Shown here: one piece after another, positions 1 to 7,182 of the stretch
Layout of the letters: the number at the start of each line of letters is the position of its first letter
Numbering within the stretch: position 1 is the first letter of the stretch
Assembly: GCA_903925685.1 (NCBI GenBank)
Contig: CAIYGI010000317.1
Location: forward strand, 1 to 35,453
Origin: an uncultured bacterium
Lineage (GTDB): Bacteria > Verrucomicrobiota > Kiritimatiellia > CAIKKV01 > CAIYGI01
Length of the DNA stretch: 35,453 bases
Direction of reading: 5' to 3'
Program-made: the position numbers and the translations under genes
Notes under the pieces: model-generated
What the model was told of the DNA's origin: nothing
What the model saw: the letters and a program-made list of their open reading frames with translations, nothing else
Databases searched by the model: none

Positions 1-137
1 AGTCTATACGATACCTATGTGAAGGTTCGCCAGTCCGTCTGACGGTTACACCTCTAACTGGAGAGCCGTATGCGGGAAATCCGCCTGTACGGTTCGGAGG
101 GAGGGGTGCCGCGGAAACGCGGCATCCCTACCCCTAT
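1..137 (+). mobile_element. Group II intron 3' end (domains V and VI), truncated by window edge
   Basis: Positions 63-96 have the 34-nt length and form of a group II intron domain V: it opens GAGCC with the AGC catalytic triad, has a GAAA-type loop around 76-79 and closes with ACGGTTC. Domain VI follows at about 97-137 as a G-rich/C-rich stem capped by GAAA (113-117). A130 lies 7 nt before a 3' end ending AT at 137, the right distance for the branch-point adenosine. The rest of the intron, including any reverse transcriptase gene, is left of the window. An AGC triad argues against class IIC, whose triad is CGC. Seen directly: motif and spacing. Inferred: exact 3' splice site. The interrupted exon is unknown; no gene can be joined to 138 onward. 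Confidence 0.8.
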
Positions 138-145
138 CAATGAAA

Positions 146-234
146 TACGGCCGGGGTGGAACCCGGACCTCCAGGGTTCGATCGCGGCGTTTTTACGCCA
201 TGGAGGGTCCGGTTCCACCCGGACCGAGGCCGTA
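146..234. repeat. Long imperfect inverted repeat / hairpin
   Basis: Left arm 146-173 and right arm 201-234 pair over most of their length: TACGGCC/GGCCGTA at the base, GGGTGGAACC/GGTTCCACCC in the middle, CGGACC/GGTCCG and TCCA/TGGA near the top. The right arm carries about 7 extra bases at 221-227. The loop holds a second small palindrome, GGCG...CGCC at 186-199. It starts just 3' of the intron end and lies 90 bases before hemB. It may be a REP-like palindrome, a leader structure of hemB, or part of the intron target. No second copy was seen in the window. The remaining bases to 323 hold no gene I can support. Confidence 0.6.
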
Positions 235-323
235 ATTCGAATTGCCGATGCAGGCCCTTTTTCAATGGTTTTTGGGAAGCAGGTTTGCTTCAATGATGGC
301 GAAGACGGAACCGGGGAGCGACG

Positions 324-1316
324 ATGAACAACTATCCTGAAGTTCGATTGCGGCGGTTGCGGCGCACGCCCGCGCTGCGGCGCATGTTCGACATGACGGC
401 GCCGGGGCCCGAAAAGTTCATGTGGCCGGTCTTCGTCAAGGCTGGCACGGGGGTGCGGGAGCCGATTGACGCCATGCCCGGACAAAGCCGGATGAGCGCC
501 GATGTCCTGATGAAAGAGCTGGAGCGCGTGGTGGACATGGGCATCGGGAGCATCCTCGTCTTCGGCCTGGTTGACGGCGCGAGTAAGGATGGCTCCGGCA
601 GCGCGGCCTATGACGAGCGTGGCGCCGTGCAGCAGGCGATCCGTAAGATCCGCAAGAAATTTCCCGAGCTGGTGATTGCCTCGGATGTCTGCGTGTGCGC
701 CTACACCAGCCACGGGCACTGCGGACCATTGACCAAGTCCGGCGATGTGGACAACGACGCCGCCAACGAGGTGCTGGCGAAGATGGCCGTTTCGCATGCC
801 GCGGCCGGCGCGGACATGGTCGCGCCCAGCGCCATGATGGACGGCCAGGTTTTTGCCATCCGCAAGGCGCTCGATGCGCGCGGCTTTCAACAGACGCTGC
901 TGATGAGTTATTCGACCAAGTTCGCTTCGAGCATGTACGGGCCTTTCCGGGAGGCGGAAGAATCGGCGCCGCAGAAGGGCGACCGCCAGGGATACCAGGC
1001 CTCGTTCGCCAACCTACGCCAGGCCTTGCGCGAATCCCAGCTCGATGAAGCGGAAGGCGCGGATATCCTGATGCTGAAGCCGTCGCTGTTCTACCTCGAT
1101 ATCCTCGCCCGCCTGCGCGACCGCACGGACCTGCCGATCGCCGTCTACAACGTCAGCGGCGAGTACGCCATGCTGATCGCCGCCGCCGAACGCGGCTGGG
1201 GCGATTTGAAAGGCATGGTGCGCGAGTCAACCATGGCGCTGTCACGCGCCGGGGCGGATCTGATCATCTCCTACTGGGCGAACCGTTATGATGAGGTGCT
1301 AGGTGGAAGGTGTTAG
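324..1316 (+). CDS. hemB: Porphobilinogen synthase (delta-aminolevulinate dehydratase)
   Basis: Cytoplasmic enzyme joining two 5-aminolevulinate molecules into porphobilinogen, the first common pyrrole of heme and other tetrapyrroles. The 330-residue protein is full length. The catalytic zinc site is complete, with Cys123, Cys125 and Cys133 in a DVCVC...HGHCG segment, so this is the zinc-dependent type rather than the Asp-rich magnesium type. The two Schiff-base lysines are Lys199 (SYSTKFAS) and Lys252 (LMLKPS). GGGGAG at 313-318 precedes the ATG by about 5 bases. The last codons (EVLGG) are written by the start of the 7-bp repeat array at 1294-1370, so the original C-terminus was probably altered slightly. 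hemL, two steps of the same pathway upstream, follows after the inserted four-helix-bundle gene. Confidence 0.97.
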   Translation: MNNYPEVRLRRLRRTPALRRMFDMTAPGPEKFMWPVFVKAGTGVREPIDAMPGQSRMSADVLMKELERVVDMGIGSILVFGLVDGASKDGSGSAAYDERGAVQQAIRKIRKKFPELVIASDVCVCAYTSHGHCGPLTKSGDVDNDAANEVLAKMAVSHAAAGADMVAPSAMMDGQVFAIRKALDARGFQQTLLMSYSTKFASSMYGPFREAEESAPQKGDRQGYQASFANLRQALRESQLDEAEGADILMLKPSLFYLDILARLRDRTDLPIAVYNVSGEYAMLIAAAERGWGDLKGMVRESTMALSRAGADLIISYWANRYDEVLGGRC

Positions 1317-1370
1317 GTGGTAGGTGCTAGGTGGTAGGTGGTAGGTGCTAGGTGGGAGGTGTAAGGTGGT
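1294..1370 (+). repeat. Heptamer tandem array, 11 units of AGGTGNN
   Basis: Eleven uninterrupted 7-bp units, all starting AGGTG except for the variable last two bases (CT, GA, TT, GT, GG, TA). The period is exact over 77 bases. The array begins inside the hemB stop region and ends 15 bases before the likely start of the four-helix-bundle gene. Confidence 0.9.
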
Positions 1371-1385
1371 AGAGGAGGGATGGGA

Positions 1386-1892
1386 ATGGGACAACTCAAG
1401 TCATTTCGAGATCTCAAGGTTTATCAGAAACTGAAGGCGCTACACATTGAGGTGCATAACGAGACGCTTAGTTTCCCGAAGTTTGAGACGTATGAACTGG
1501 GTTCGCAGGTGAGACGGTCCTCGAATTCTGCCCCGGCCTTGATTGCCGAAGGATGGGGAAGCCGACATACAAATATCTACATCGAGGCGATCAACCGCGC
1601 ATTAGGTGAGGTTCGGGAAACACAACATCACATTGACGTCGCAAATGAAAAGAAGTACCTATCTGCGCAACGGTTTCAGGAACTTGATGACCGCTACGAC
1701 GAATGCGGTCGCATGCTCGAAGGACTTCACCAGGCCCTTAGTGGATGGCGGGGAACCACGCGAACCGGCAGCGTCATTCAGGAAGAAAGCGTCGAATACG
1801 GCTCTAAACCGATCCTTCCGGCTCTGAGTCAGTTATTCGAAATCACACGTCAATTTGAGGAGTCATTCCAATGGCAAAAACCAACCACCTAA
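1386..1892 (+). CDS. Four helix bundle protein (23S rRNA intervening-sequence / S23 family)
   Basis: Small protein of the four-helix-bundle family first known from open reading frames in 23S rRNA intervening sequences and related to the Avd accessory protein of diversity-generating retroelements. Molecular function is unsettled. Family marks are visible: FRDLKVYQ at the start, FPKFETYELGSQVRRSS, the AEGWG turn in place of the usual NIAEG, then a helix with EAINRALGEVRETQ. An ATG at 1380 is also in frame, but GAGGAGGG at 1372-1379 is correctly spaced only for the ATG at 1386, giving 168 residues, longer than the usual 115-130; the extra residues are an unmatched C-terminal tail. The stop lies inside the right heptamer array and 22 bases past the hemL start, so the two genes overlap. 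Confidence 0.8.
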   Translation: MGQLKSFRDLKVYQKLKALHIEVHNETLSFPKFETYELGSQVRRSSNSAPALIAEGWGSRHTNIYIEAINRALGEVRETQHHIDVANEKKYLSAQRFQELDDRYDECGRMLEGLHQALSGWRGTTRTGSVIQEESVEYGSKPILPALSQLFEITRQFEESFQWQKPTT

Positions 1893-3217
1893 CACCTAAC
1901 ACCAACCACCTAACACCTACCACCTCGCACCTCCCACCTTCTTCTTCCGCGCAGCTCTTCGATCGCGCCTGCCGTGTCATTCCCGGCGGGGTCAATAGTC
2001 CTGTCAGGGCATTCAATTCCGTGGGGGGCGAGCCTCTATATGTCGTGAGCGGCAAGGGCGCGCGCGTCAGGACGGTTGAAGGCGTCGAACTTACCGATTT
2101 TTGCGGGTCATGGGGGCCGCTGCTCTTCGGTCATGCCCGCAAGGAAATCGTCAAGGCCATCCAGCTGGCCGCTTCCGAAGGAACAAGCTTTGGCATCAAC
2201 ACGCCGCGCGAAGTGGAATTTGCCGAGGGACTGTGCGAACTGGTTCCATCCATGGAAATGGTTAGACTGGTCAGTTCGGGAACCGAGGCCGTGATGACGG
2301 CACTGCGGCTGGCCCGCGGGTTTACCGGGCGGCGGAAAATCCTGAAATTCGACGGCTGTTACCACGGTCACACCGATTCCATGCTGGTCGCGGCCGGCAG
2401 CGGCCTGCTGACCGGCGGGATCAGTTCCTCCGCCGGGGTACTGCCATCCGTGGCGGCGGAAGTCTTCGTGTCGCCATACAATGATCTTGAAGCGGTAAAC
2501 CGCCTTGTCCGTGGCCAGGGCAGCGATCTGGCCGCCATTATTGTCGAGCCGGTTGCCGGCAACATGGGGTTGATCCCGCCGGCGGCGGGTTTTCTGGCCG
2601 GGCTGCGCGAGGCGGCCAGCCGCTGCGGGGCGCTGCTGATCATGGACGAAGTCATCACTGGATTCCGCCTGGGACCCACTACCTACGGGATGCAGTGCGG
2701 CGTGACACCGGATTTGACCACACTGGGTAAAATCATCGGCGGCGGCATGCCGCTCGCCGCCGTGGGCGGGCGCGCCGAAATCATGCGTAAACTGGCGCCC
2801 CTTGGCCCGGTTTATCAGGCCGGAACCTTGAGCGGCAATCCGCTGGCCGTGGCCGCGGGCCTGGCCATGCTGGAGCTGGTTCGCGCGGAGAAGCCGTATC
2901 CGCGCCTGGAAGCATTGGGACGACGGTTGACCGAAGGCCTCAATGCGGCCGCGCATGAGGCTGGACTGACCTTCCACTGCGCCGGACTCGGCGGACTGTT
3001 CACCGCATTTTTCGTTGGCGAGGCGCCGACGGACCTGGCGACGGTGAAACGCTGCAATACACAGGCCTATGCGGACTTTTTCCGGAAAATGCTGGAGCGC
3101 GGATTCTATCTGCCACCCTCGCAGTTCGAGGTCGCATTCGTTTCCGCCGCCCACAATGACGACGATGTCGACCGCTTCATCGCCGCCGCGCGCGAGACGC
3201 TCGCTGGCATGGGCTAG
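1871..3217 (+). CDS. hemL: Glutamate-1-semialdehyde 2,1-aminomutase
   Basis: PLP enzyme of the C5 pathway that converts glutamate-1-semialdehyde to 5-aminolevulinate, the substrate of HemB. Class III aminotransferase fold; the PLP lysine is Lys287 in TTLGKIIGGGMPL, with the SSGTEA phosphate-binding turn at 135-140 and MDEVITGFR at 258-266. Length 448 residues against a usual 425-430. The excess is the first 25 residues, rich in Asn, His, Thr and Pro, encoded entirely by the CACCTNN heptamer array; recognisable HemL begins near SSSAQLFDRA. No other ATG exists between 1871 and the conserved start, so translation probably uses the ATG supplied at the end of the inserted four-helix-bundle gene. 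Presence of hemL implies the glutamate-tRNA route to heme. Confidence 0.96.
   Translation: MAKTNHLTPNTNHLTPTTSHLPPSSSAQLFDRACRVIPGGVNSPVRAFNSVGGEPLYVVSGKGARVRTVEGVELTDFCGSWGPLLFGHARKEIVKAIQLAASEGTSFGINTPREVEFAEGLCELVPSMEMVRLVSSGTEAVMTALRLARGFTGRRKILKFDGCYHGHTDSMLVAAGSGLLTGGISSSAGVLPSVAAEVFVSPYNDLEAVNRLVRGQGSDLAAIIVEPVAGNMGLIPPAAGFLAGLREAASRCGALLIMDEVITGFRLGPTTYGMQCGVTPDLTTLGKIIGGGMPLAAVGGRAEIMRKLAPLGPVYQAGTLSGNPLAVAAGLAMLELVRAEKPYPRLEALGRRLTEGLNAAAHEAGLTFHCAGLGGLFTAFFVGEAPTDLATVKRCNTQAYADFFRKMLERGFYLPPSQFEVAFVSAAHNDDDVDRFIAAARETLAGMG
1886..1941 (-). repeat. Heptamer tandem array, 8 units of CACCTNN (inverse of 1294 array)
   Basis: Eight 7-bp units (AA, AA, one CACCAAC variant, AA, AC, CG, CC, TC). 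The complement reads as the same AGGTGNN unit found at 1294-1370, in inverted orientation. It is translated as the N-terminal tail of HemL, the reading frame cycling because the unit length is not a multiple of three. Confidence 0.88.
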
Positions 3218-3294
3218 GATTTGGCAACGACATCATGCAAGTTGCAGCGCAGTTTTTACTTGACCGATAACCATGAAACGGGCACCGTAAAAAC

Positions 3295-3681
3295 ATGAAA
3301 ACAATACTGGTTGTTGACGACGATCCCGATTGCCGCGAATTTGCGCAGGTTGTGCTTTCGCCGCGATACGAGGTGCGGATGGTCGCGTCCGCCGACCAAT
3401 GCCGCGCGGAACTGAAGGCCCGGAAACCGGACCTGATATTGCTCGACGTCATGATGAGCCAGTTGAGCGACGGACTTGAACTGGCCAAGGAATTGAAGGA
3501 AGCGCAGGCCACCAGCGCCATCCCGGTGATCATGCTCACCAACGTCACCGAGGTGTATGACTACCGCTCGCAGGTTGACGCCGCTTACTTCCCGCACGAC
3601 CGGTGGCTCGATAAACCAGTGAAAGCCGCCGACTTGCTGAAAGCGGTCGCCGATGTGCTGGATCGTCCGCCTGTATCGTAG
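3295..3681 (+). CDS. Single-domain response regulator (receiver, CheY-like)
   Basis: 128-residue protein consisting only of a phospho-acceptor receiver domain. The acidic pocket is Asp8-Asp9-Asp10 (VVDDDPD), the phosphorylation site is Asp51 (LILLDVMMS), the conserved Thr lies in IMLTNV and the Lys in WLDKPVK. No output domain follows, so it would act through protein contact, as CheY-type or phosphorelay intermediates do. No histidine kinase is in the window. It sits alone between hemL and moeA, same strand, so the partner cannot be inferred from context. Confidence 0.9.
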   Translation: MKTILVVDDDPDCREFAQVVLSPRYEVRMVASADQCRAELKARKPDLILLDVMMSQLSDGLELAKELKEAQATSAIPVIMLTNVTEVYDYRSQVDAAYFPHDRWLDKPVKAADLLKAVADVLDRPPVS

Positions 3682-3730
3682 CGCCGTGAAGCGCATCCAG
3701 ACTTCCCGCGCTATTTGGAAAGGAAACGGC

Positions 3731-4942
3731 ATGGTCGATCCCGATCACGCCTGGAATACGATCGTGTCGAGCGTGAAGCCCTTGCCGGCCGCGGCGCGCG
3801 CGTACTCCAGATGCTTGAATTATTACCTCGCGCAACCGGTCCTCGCCGACCGGGACATCCCCGCCGCCGACCGTTCGGCCATGGATGGTTTTGCGGTGCG
3901 CGCCGGCGATCTTGCCGCGGCGCCTGCGACTCTGCGCGTCGTGGGCGAGGTGTCGGCGGGCTCTGCCGCACAGCCCGCGCTGGCGGCCGGCGAGTGCGTC
4001 CGCATATTCACCGGCGCCAATATCCCGCCCGCTGCCGATGCCGTGGTCATGCTTGAGGATACCGAGGCCATGGCTGACGACACGGTGACCATCCTGAGCC
4101 CGGTCGCGCAGGGTCGGCACATTTTGCGCCGCGGCGAAAACGCGCGCCAGGGCATGGTGTTGCTTCCGCGTGGTTTCAGGTTCGATGCCGTCGCCCTTTC
4201 GGTATGCGCCGCGGTGGGTTGCGTGGAACCGGAAGTACATGCGCGGCCGCGGATCGCCGTCATCACAACCGGGGCGGAACTGAAGCCGCCCGGCGCGACG
4301 GTCGGTGTTCACGAAATTCGCGATTCCAACGGGCCGCTGCTCGTGGCGGCGGTTGCCGAACACGGCTTTGGATCGGCCGCCTGGGTCTGCGTGACGGATG
4401 ATCGCGCAAAACTGCTGCGGGCGCTGCGACAGGCTTTGGAGAACAGCGATGTGATTCTGATCACCGGCGGAGTTTCCGTCGGAAAGTACGACCTGGTTCC
4501 CGACGTGATCAAGGAAGCGGGCGGCACGATCCACTATCACGGCATCGCCATGAAGCCCGGCAAGCCCCAGTTGTTCGCCACCGCCGGCGCCCACCGGAGC
4601 ATCTTCGGCTTGCCCGGCAATCCGTTGAGCGTGTTGACCGGGTTTCACGAATTTGTTTTGCCGGCCATGCGCTATCTCGCCGGGTGTCCGGAGGCGGGCT
4701 GCCGCCGGCTTCTGCGGCTGCCGTTGGTCTCCGCGGTGACGACCAAGGGCAGGCAGTGGAATTACCTGTTGGGAAGGCTGGTGCTTGCGCCCGGCGGCAC
4801 GGCCGTGGAACCCGTTCCGAATGCGGGCTCCGCGGACTTCGTGGCGGGCAGCAAGGCGCATGGGACGATCATCGTTCCCTTAGGCGTGTCGAGCATTCCC
4901 GCCGGTGGCTGCGTGGATTATCGTTCGTGGAGCTTGCTGTGA
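3731..4942 (+). CDS. moeA: Molybdopterin molybdenumtransferase MoeA
   Basis: Inserts molybdate into adenylylated molybdopterin, the last step of basic molybdenum-cofactor synthesis. 403 residues from the ATG at 3731, which has AAAGGA just upstream; the open frame extends to 3653 but those residues match nothing in MoeA. Visible motifs: DRSAMDGFAVRAGD (47-60), RIFTGANIPPAADAVV (91-106), ITTGAELKPPG, the MPT-binding TGGVSVGKYD (245-254), MKPGKP (274-279) and GLPGNPLS (293-300), followed by the C-terminal beta domain. First gene of the cofactor block; its TGA overlaps the GTG start of moaA, so the two are translationally coupled. Confidence 0.96.
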   Translation: MVDPDHAWNTIVSSVKPLPAAARAYSRCLNYYLAQPVLADRDIPAADRSAMDGFAVRAGDLAAAPATLRVVGEVSAGSAAQPALAAGECVRIFTGANIPPAADAVVMLEDTEAMADDTVTILSPVAQGRHILRRGENARQGMVLLPRGFRFDAVALSVCAAVGCVEPEVHARPRIAVITTGAELKPPGATVGVHEIRDSNGPLLVAAVAEHGFGSAAWVCVTDDRAKLLRALRQALENSDVILITGGVSVGKYDLVPDVIKEAGGTIHYHGIAMKPGKPQLFATAGAHRSIFGLPGNPLSVLTGFHEFVLPAMRYLAGCPEAGCRRLLRLPLVSAVTTKGRQWNYLLGRLVLAPGGTAVEPVPNAGSADFVAGSKAHGTIIVPLGVSSIPAGGCVDYRSWSLL

Positions 4943-5904
4943 TCTCCAGCCACACTTCAGCCGGACTTTACCTGCGGGTCTCCGTTACCGACCGTTGTCA
5001 ATTGCGTTGCCGCTATTGTATGCCAGCATGGGGTGTTCCGCTTTGTCCCAAGGACGAAATTCTCTCTTACGAGGAAATCGTCGCGCTGGTCGCCTGCCTG
5101 CAGGATGAGTTCGGCTTGTCCAAGGTCCGGATCACCGGCGGGGAACCGCTGGTTCGCGCCGGAATCGAACGGCTGGTCGGCATGCTCGCGGATCGCGGCA
5201 TACCGGATCTCGCCCTCACGACCAACGGGCTGCGTCTGGCCGAAATGGCGCCCATGCTCAAGCGCGCCGGATTACGCCGGGTGAACGTCAGCTTGGATTC
5301 GCTCTCGCCCGACACCTTCCGCCGTCTGACGGGAAGCGGGGAACTGCAGACCGTTTTGGATGGAATAGACGCGGCGCTGGACGCGGGACTGCTCCCGCTG
5401 AAACTGAACACCGTGGTGATCCGCGGAATCAACGGGCATGAGGTGCGGGATATCGTCGAATATGGACTGCAGCGGAATTGCGAGGTGCGGTTCATCGAAT
5501 TAATGCCGATCGGACCTGGCGCGGAACTATTCTCTGCTGGATTCGTTTCCTCCGAAGAGGTGCGGCAGGAACTATTAACGCATTTTACGGTTTTCCCACT
5601 CGATCAGGAACACGGACTCTCCGCCCGGCGCCATGGCGTAGTCAACGCCGTCGGAAATCGGGGCACGGTGGGCCTGATTTCCTCTTGCAGCGCCCCGTTT
5701 TGTGCTGAATGCTCGCGCCTCAGGGTAACGGCGGACGGTCGGCTGATCGGCTGCCTGGCCAGTAACGAAGGCATCCCTATCCGCGTGCCGTTGCGTGCCG
5801 GCGATACGACGGAGATCGGCCGTGCCGTGCGCCGCGTTTTGGAAGGCAAGACGGCGGACCGGATCTTTAAACAGGGAATGGCCATGGCATCGATCGGCGG
5901 GTAA
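4939..5904 (+). CDS. moaA: GTP 3',8-cyclase MoaA
   Basis: Radical-SAM enzyme that starts molybdenum-cofactor synthesis by cyclising GTP to 3',8-cyclo-7,8-dihydro-GTP, the substrate of MoaC. I start it at the GTG at 4939, which shares four bases (GTGA) with the moeA stop and has GGAG at 4929-4932; the frame is open further left but only as an overlap of moeA. This gives 321 residues, the family length. The N-terminal SAM cluster is Cys20-Cys24-Cys27, the second cluster Cys255-Cys258-Cys272, and the protein ends in the functionally required Gly-Gly pair. Complete and apparently active. Confidence 0.96.
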   Translation: MISSHTSAGLYLRVSVTDRCQLRCRYCMPAWGVPLCPKDEILSYEEIVALVACLQDEFGLSKVRITGGEPLVRAGIERLVGMLADRGIPDLALTTNGLRLAEMAPMLKRAGLRRVNVSLDSLSPDTFRRLTGSGELQTVLDGIDAALDAGLLPLKLNTVVIRGINGHEVRDIVEYGLQRNCEVRFIELMPIGPGAELFSAGFVSSEEVRQELLTHFTVFPLDQEHGLSARRHGVVNAVGNRGTVGLISSCSAPFCAECSRLRVTADGRLIGCLASNEGIPIRVPLRAGDTTEIGRAVRRVLEGKTADRIFKQGMAMASIGG

Positions 5905-5910
5905 TTTTAA

Positions 5911-5930
5911 CGGGGTGGGGGCCAACCCCG
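5911..5930 (+). other. Short hairpin between moaA and moaC
   Basis: CGGGGT (5911-5916) pairs with ACCCCG (5925-5930) around an 8-base loop in the 44-base moaA-moaC gap, just before the moaC ribosome binding site GGTGGAG. There is no U-run, so it is not a clear terminator; it may tune moaC translation. Confidence 0.35.
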
Positions 5931-5948
5931 CGATGGTGGAGATACGCG

Positions 5949-6437
5949 ATGTCCCATAAAATTATAAGACTCAGTCATGTTGCGAAAGACGGACGCGCGC
6001 GCATGGTAGACGTCAGCGGCAAGCGCGTTACCCAACGCACCGCGCGCGCCGAGGCCGTGGTCCGTCTGGGCGCCCGCATCGTCGCGAGGTTGAAGGAACC
6101 CGGCGGTGTGCGCAAAGGCGATCCCGTGGAGACCGCCCGGATTGCGGGAATCATGGCGGCCAAACGCACCGCCGAGTTGATCCCCCTCTGCCATTCCCTG
6201 CCGCTCGACCTCGTTGACGTTCAGGTAACGTTCGGCAGGAACTTCCTGCGCATCGAATCGCTGGTGCGGACCAGTCATGTAACCGGGGTCGAAATGGAAG
6301 CCCTCACCGCCGCGGCCGTCGCAGCGCTCACGATCTACGACATGTGCAAGGCCGCCGACAAGGGGATCGTGATCGAGCGGATACAACTTCTGGAAAAGAC
6401 CGGCGGGATATCCGGCCATTGGAAGAGAGACGCTTGA
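5949..6437 (+). CDS. moaC: Cyclic pyranopterin monophosphate synthase MoaC
   Basis: Converts the MoaA product to cyclic pyranopterin monophosphate, the first stable intermediate of molybdenum-cofactor synthesis. 162 residues, normal length. Conserved blocks: LCHSLPL (80-86), GVEMEALT (113-120), the [10 protein letters not shown] segment (131-140) with active-site residues, and [10 protein letters not shown] near the C-terminus. GGTGGAG precedes the ATG. Same strand as moaA. MoaD and MoaE, needed for the next step, are not in the window. Confidence 0.96.
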   Translation: MSHKIIRLSHVAKDGRARMVDVSGKRVTQRTARAEAVVRLGARIVARLKEPGGVRKGDPVETARIAGIMAAKRTAELIPLCHSLPLDLVDVQVTFGRNFLRIESLVRTSHVTGVEMEALTAAAVAALTIYDMCKAADKGIVIERIQLLEKTGGISGHWKRDA

Positions 6438-6483
6438 GGTTTATCCCTTGACGCATGGGCCGCAATGTGACACAGTGAGACAC

Positions 6484-6747
6484 ATGAAAACGATCAGCAT
6501 ACGCGAACTGCACGAAAAAACCGGGGCGTGGGTTCGCCAGACAGCCCGGCACGGAGAGATCGTAGTCAGCGATCGGGGTGTGGCCGTGGCCCGATTGGTG
6601 CCGCAAGCGGTGGAACGGCCGGCGCCCTACTTTGCGTCCCGGCCTTTGTCGCCCGCCTTTCTCAAGCTTCAGCGGAGCGGAAAGGTAAAAGGCGGCGCCG
6701 ATAGCACCGCTATGGTGTCGAACGATCGGGACCGGAACGGCTCATGA
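6484..6747 (+). CDS. Phd/YefM-like antitoxin
   Basis: 87-residue protein with the Phd/YefM antitoxin N-terminus: TISIRELHEKTGAWVRQTARHG, then IVVSDRGVAVARLVP, the fold that binds operator DNA as a dimer; the C-terminal tail would wrap the toxin. The frame is open from 6448, but the family start is the Met of MKTISI at 6484. No strong ribosome binding site. Its stop overlaps the start of the PIN gene by ATGA, typical of antitoxin-first VapBC-type operons, which usually repress themselves through the antitoxin-toxin complex. Confidence 0.88.
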   Translation: MKTISIRELHEKTGAWVRQTARHGEIVVSDRGVAVARLVPQAVERPAPYFASRPLSPAFLKLQRSGKVKGGADSTAMVSNDRDRNGS

Positions 6748-7175
6748 TCTACTTCGACACGAGTTATATTGTGCGATTATACCTGCAGGATGCGGGTTGG
6801 GAACGTGTGCGCGCGCTCGCGGCTGCCGAGCACCTCGCCTGCTGCTTGCACGGACGCGCGGAGACCATCGCCGCCTTTCATCGTAAATGGCGCGAAGGCG
6901 CTGTCACCCGCGCGGGGTTTCGGACTCTGATGGACCAGTTCGATGCCGATTGCGAGGCGAATGGCATCCGCTGGTTGCCGTTCGCCGCGACCGTGGTCAG
7001 CCGCTTAACGAAGGTGGTTCGTAATCTCCCGCTGAACGCGACGCTGCGGGCCGCGGACGGTGTGCATTTGGCTTGCGCGGCCGAGAACGGATTCGAGGCG
7101 ATCTACTCCAATGACCGCCAACTTTTGGCAAGCGCCACGCATTTTGGCCTGAACGGGATCGATGTGTTGTCTTAA
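6744..7175 (+). CDS. PIN-domain ribonuclease toxin (VapC-like)
   Basis: 143-residue PIN-domain protein. The four acidic metal-binding residues of active PIN nucleases are all present: Asp5 (YFDTSYIV), Glu40 (RAETIAAF), Asp105 (RAADGVHLA) and Asp124 (YSNDRQLL). VapC-type toxins cleave tRNA or rRNA; the target here cannot be read from sequence. Coupled to the preceding antitoxin by a 4-base overlap. The pair interrupts the molybdenum-cofactor genes on the same strand, so it was either acquired there or is transcribed with them. Confidence 0.9.
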   Translation: MIYFDTSYIVRLYLQDAGWERVRALAAAEHLACCLHGRAETIAAFHRKWREGAVTRAGFRTLMDQFDADCEANGIRWLPFAATVVSRLTKVVRNLPLNATLRAADGVHLACAAENGFEAIYSNDRQLLASATHFGLNGIDVLS

Positions 7176-7182
7176 ACTGCTT

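Larger units (their letters stand above)
1294..1941. mobile_element. Putative four-helix-bundle element bounded by inverted 7-bp repeat arrays
   Basis: A four-helix-bundle gene lies between two arrays of the same heptamer in opposite orientation: eleven AGGTGNN units at 1294-1370 and eight CACCTNN units at 1886-1941. Both arrays invade flanking genes: the left one forms the last codons of hemB and the right one forms the N-terminus of hemL. The unit hemB-hemL would be contiguous without it. This looks like insertion of a discrete element. No transposase or target-site duplication was recognised, so mobility, and the exact ends, are inference. Confidence 0.5.

Noticed and set aside
54-890. Long minus-strand open frame opposite hemB
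   Set aside because: Shadow of a GC-rich coding gene; composition (Arg, His, Gly rich) and lack of any motif, while the plus strand encodes complete HemB.
1294-1941. Heptamer arrays as a CRISPR array
   Set aside because: Units are 7 bases with no spacers, and no cas genes are present.
2084-2090. Single GTCGAAC boxes at 2084, 6717 and 19016 as further attC sites
   Set aside because: Each lies inside a coding gene and has no facing GTTCGAC box or stem within a sensible distance.
2108-4861. Long minus-strand frames opposite hemL and moeA
   Set aside because: Antisense shadows; the plus-strand products carry every catalytic motif of their families.
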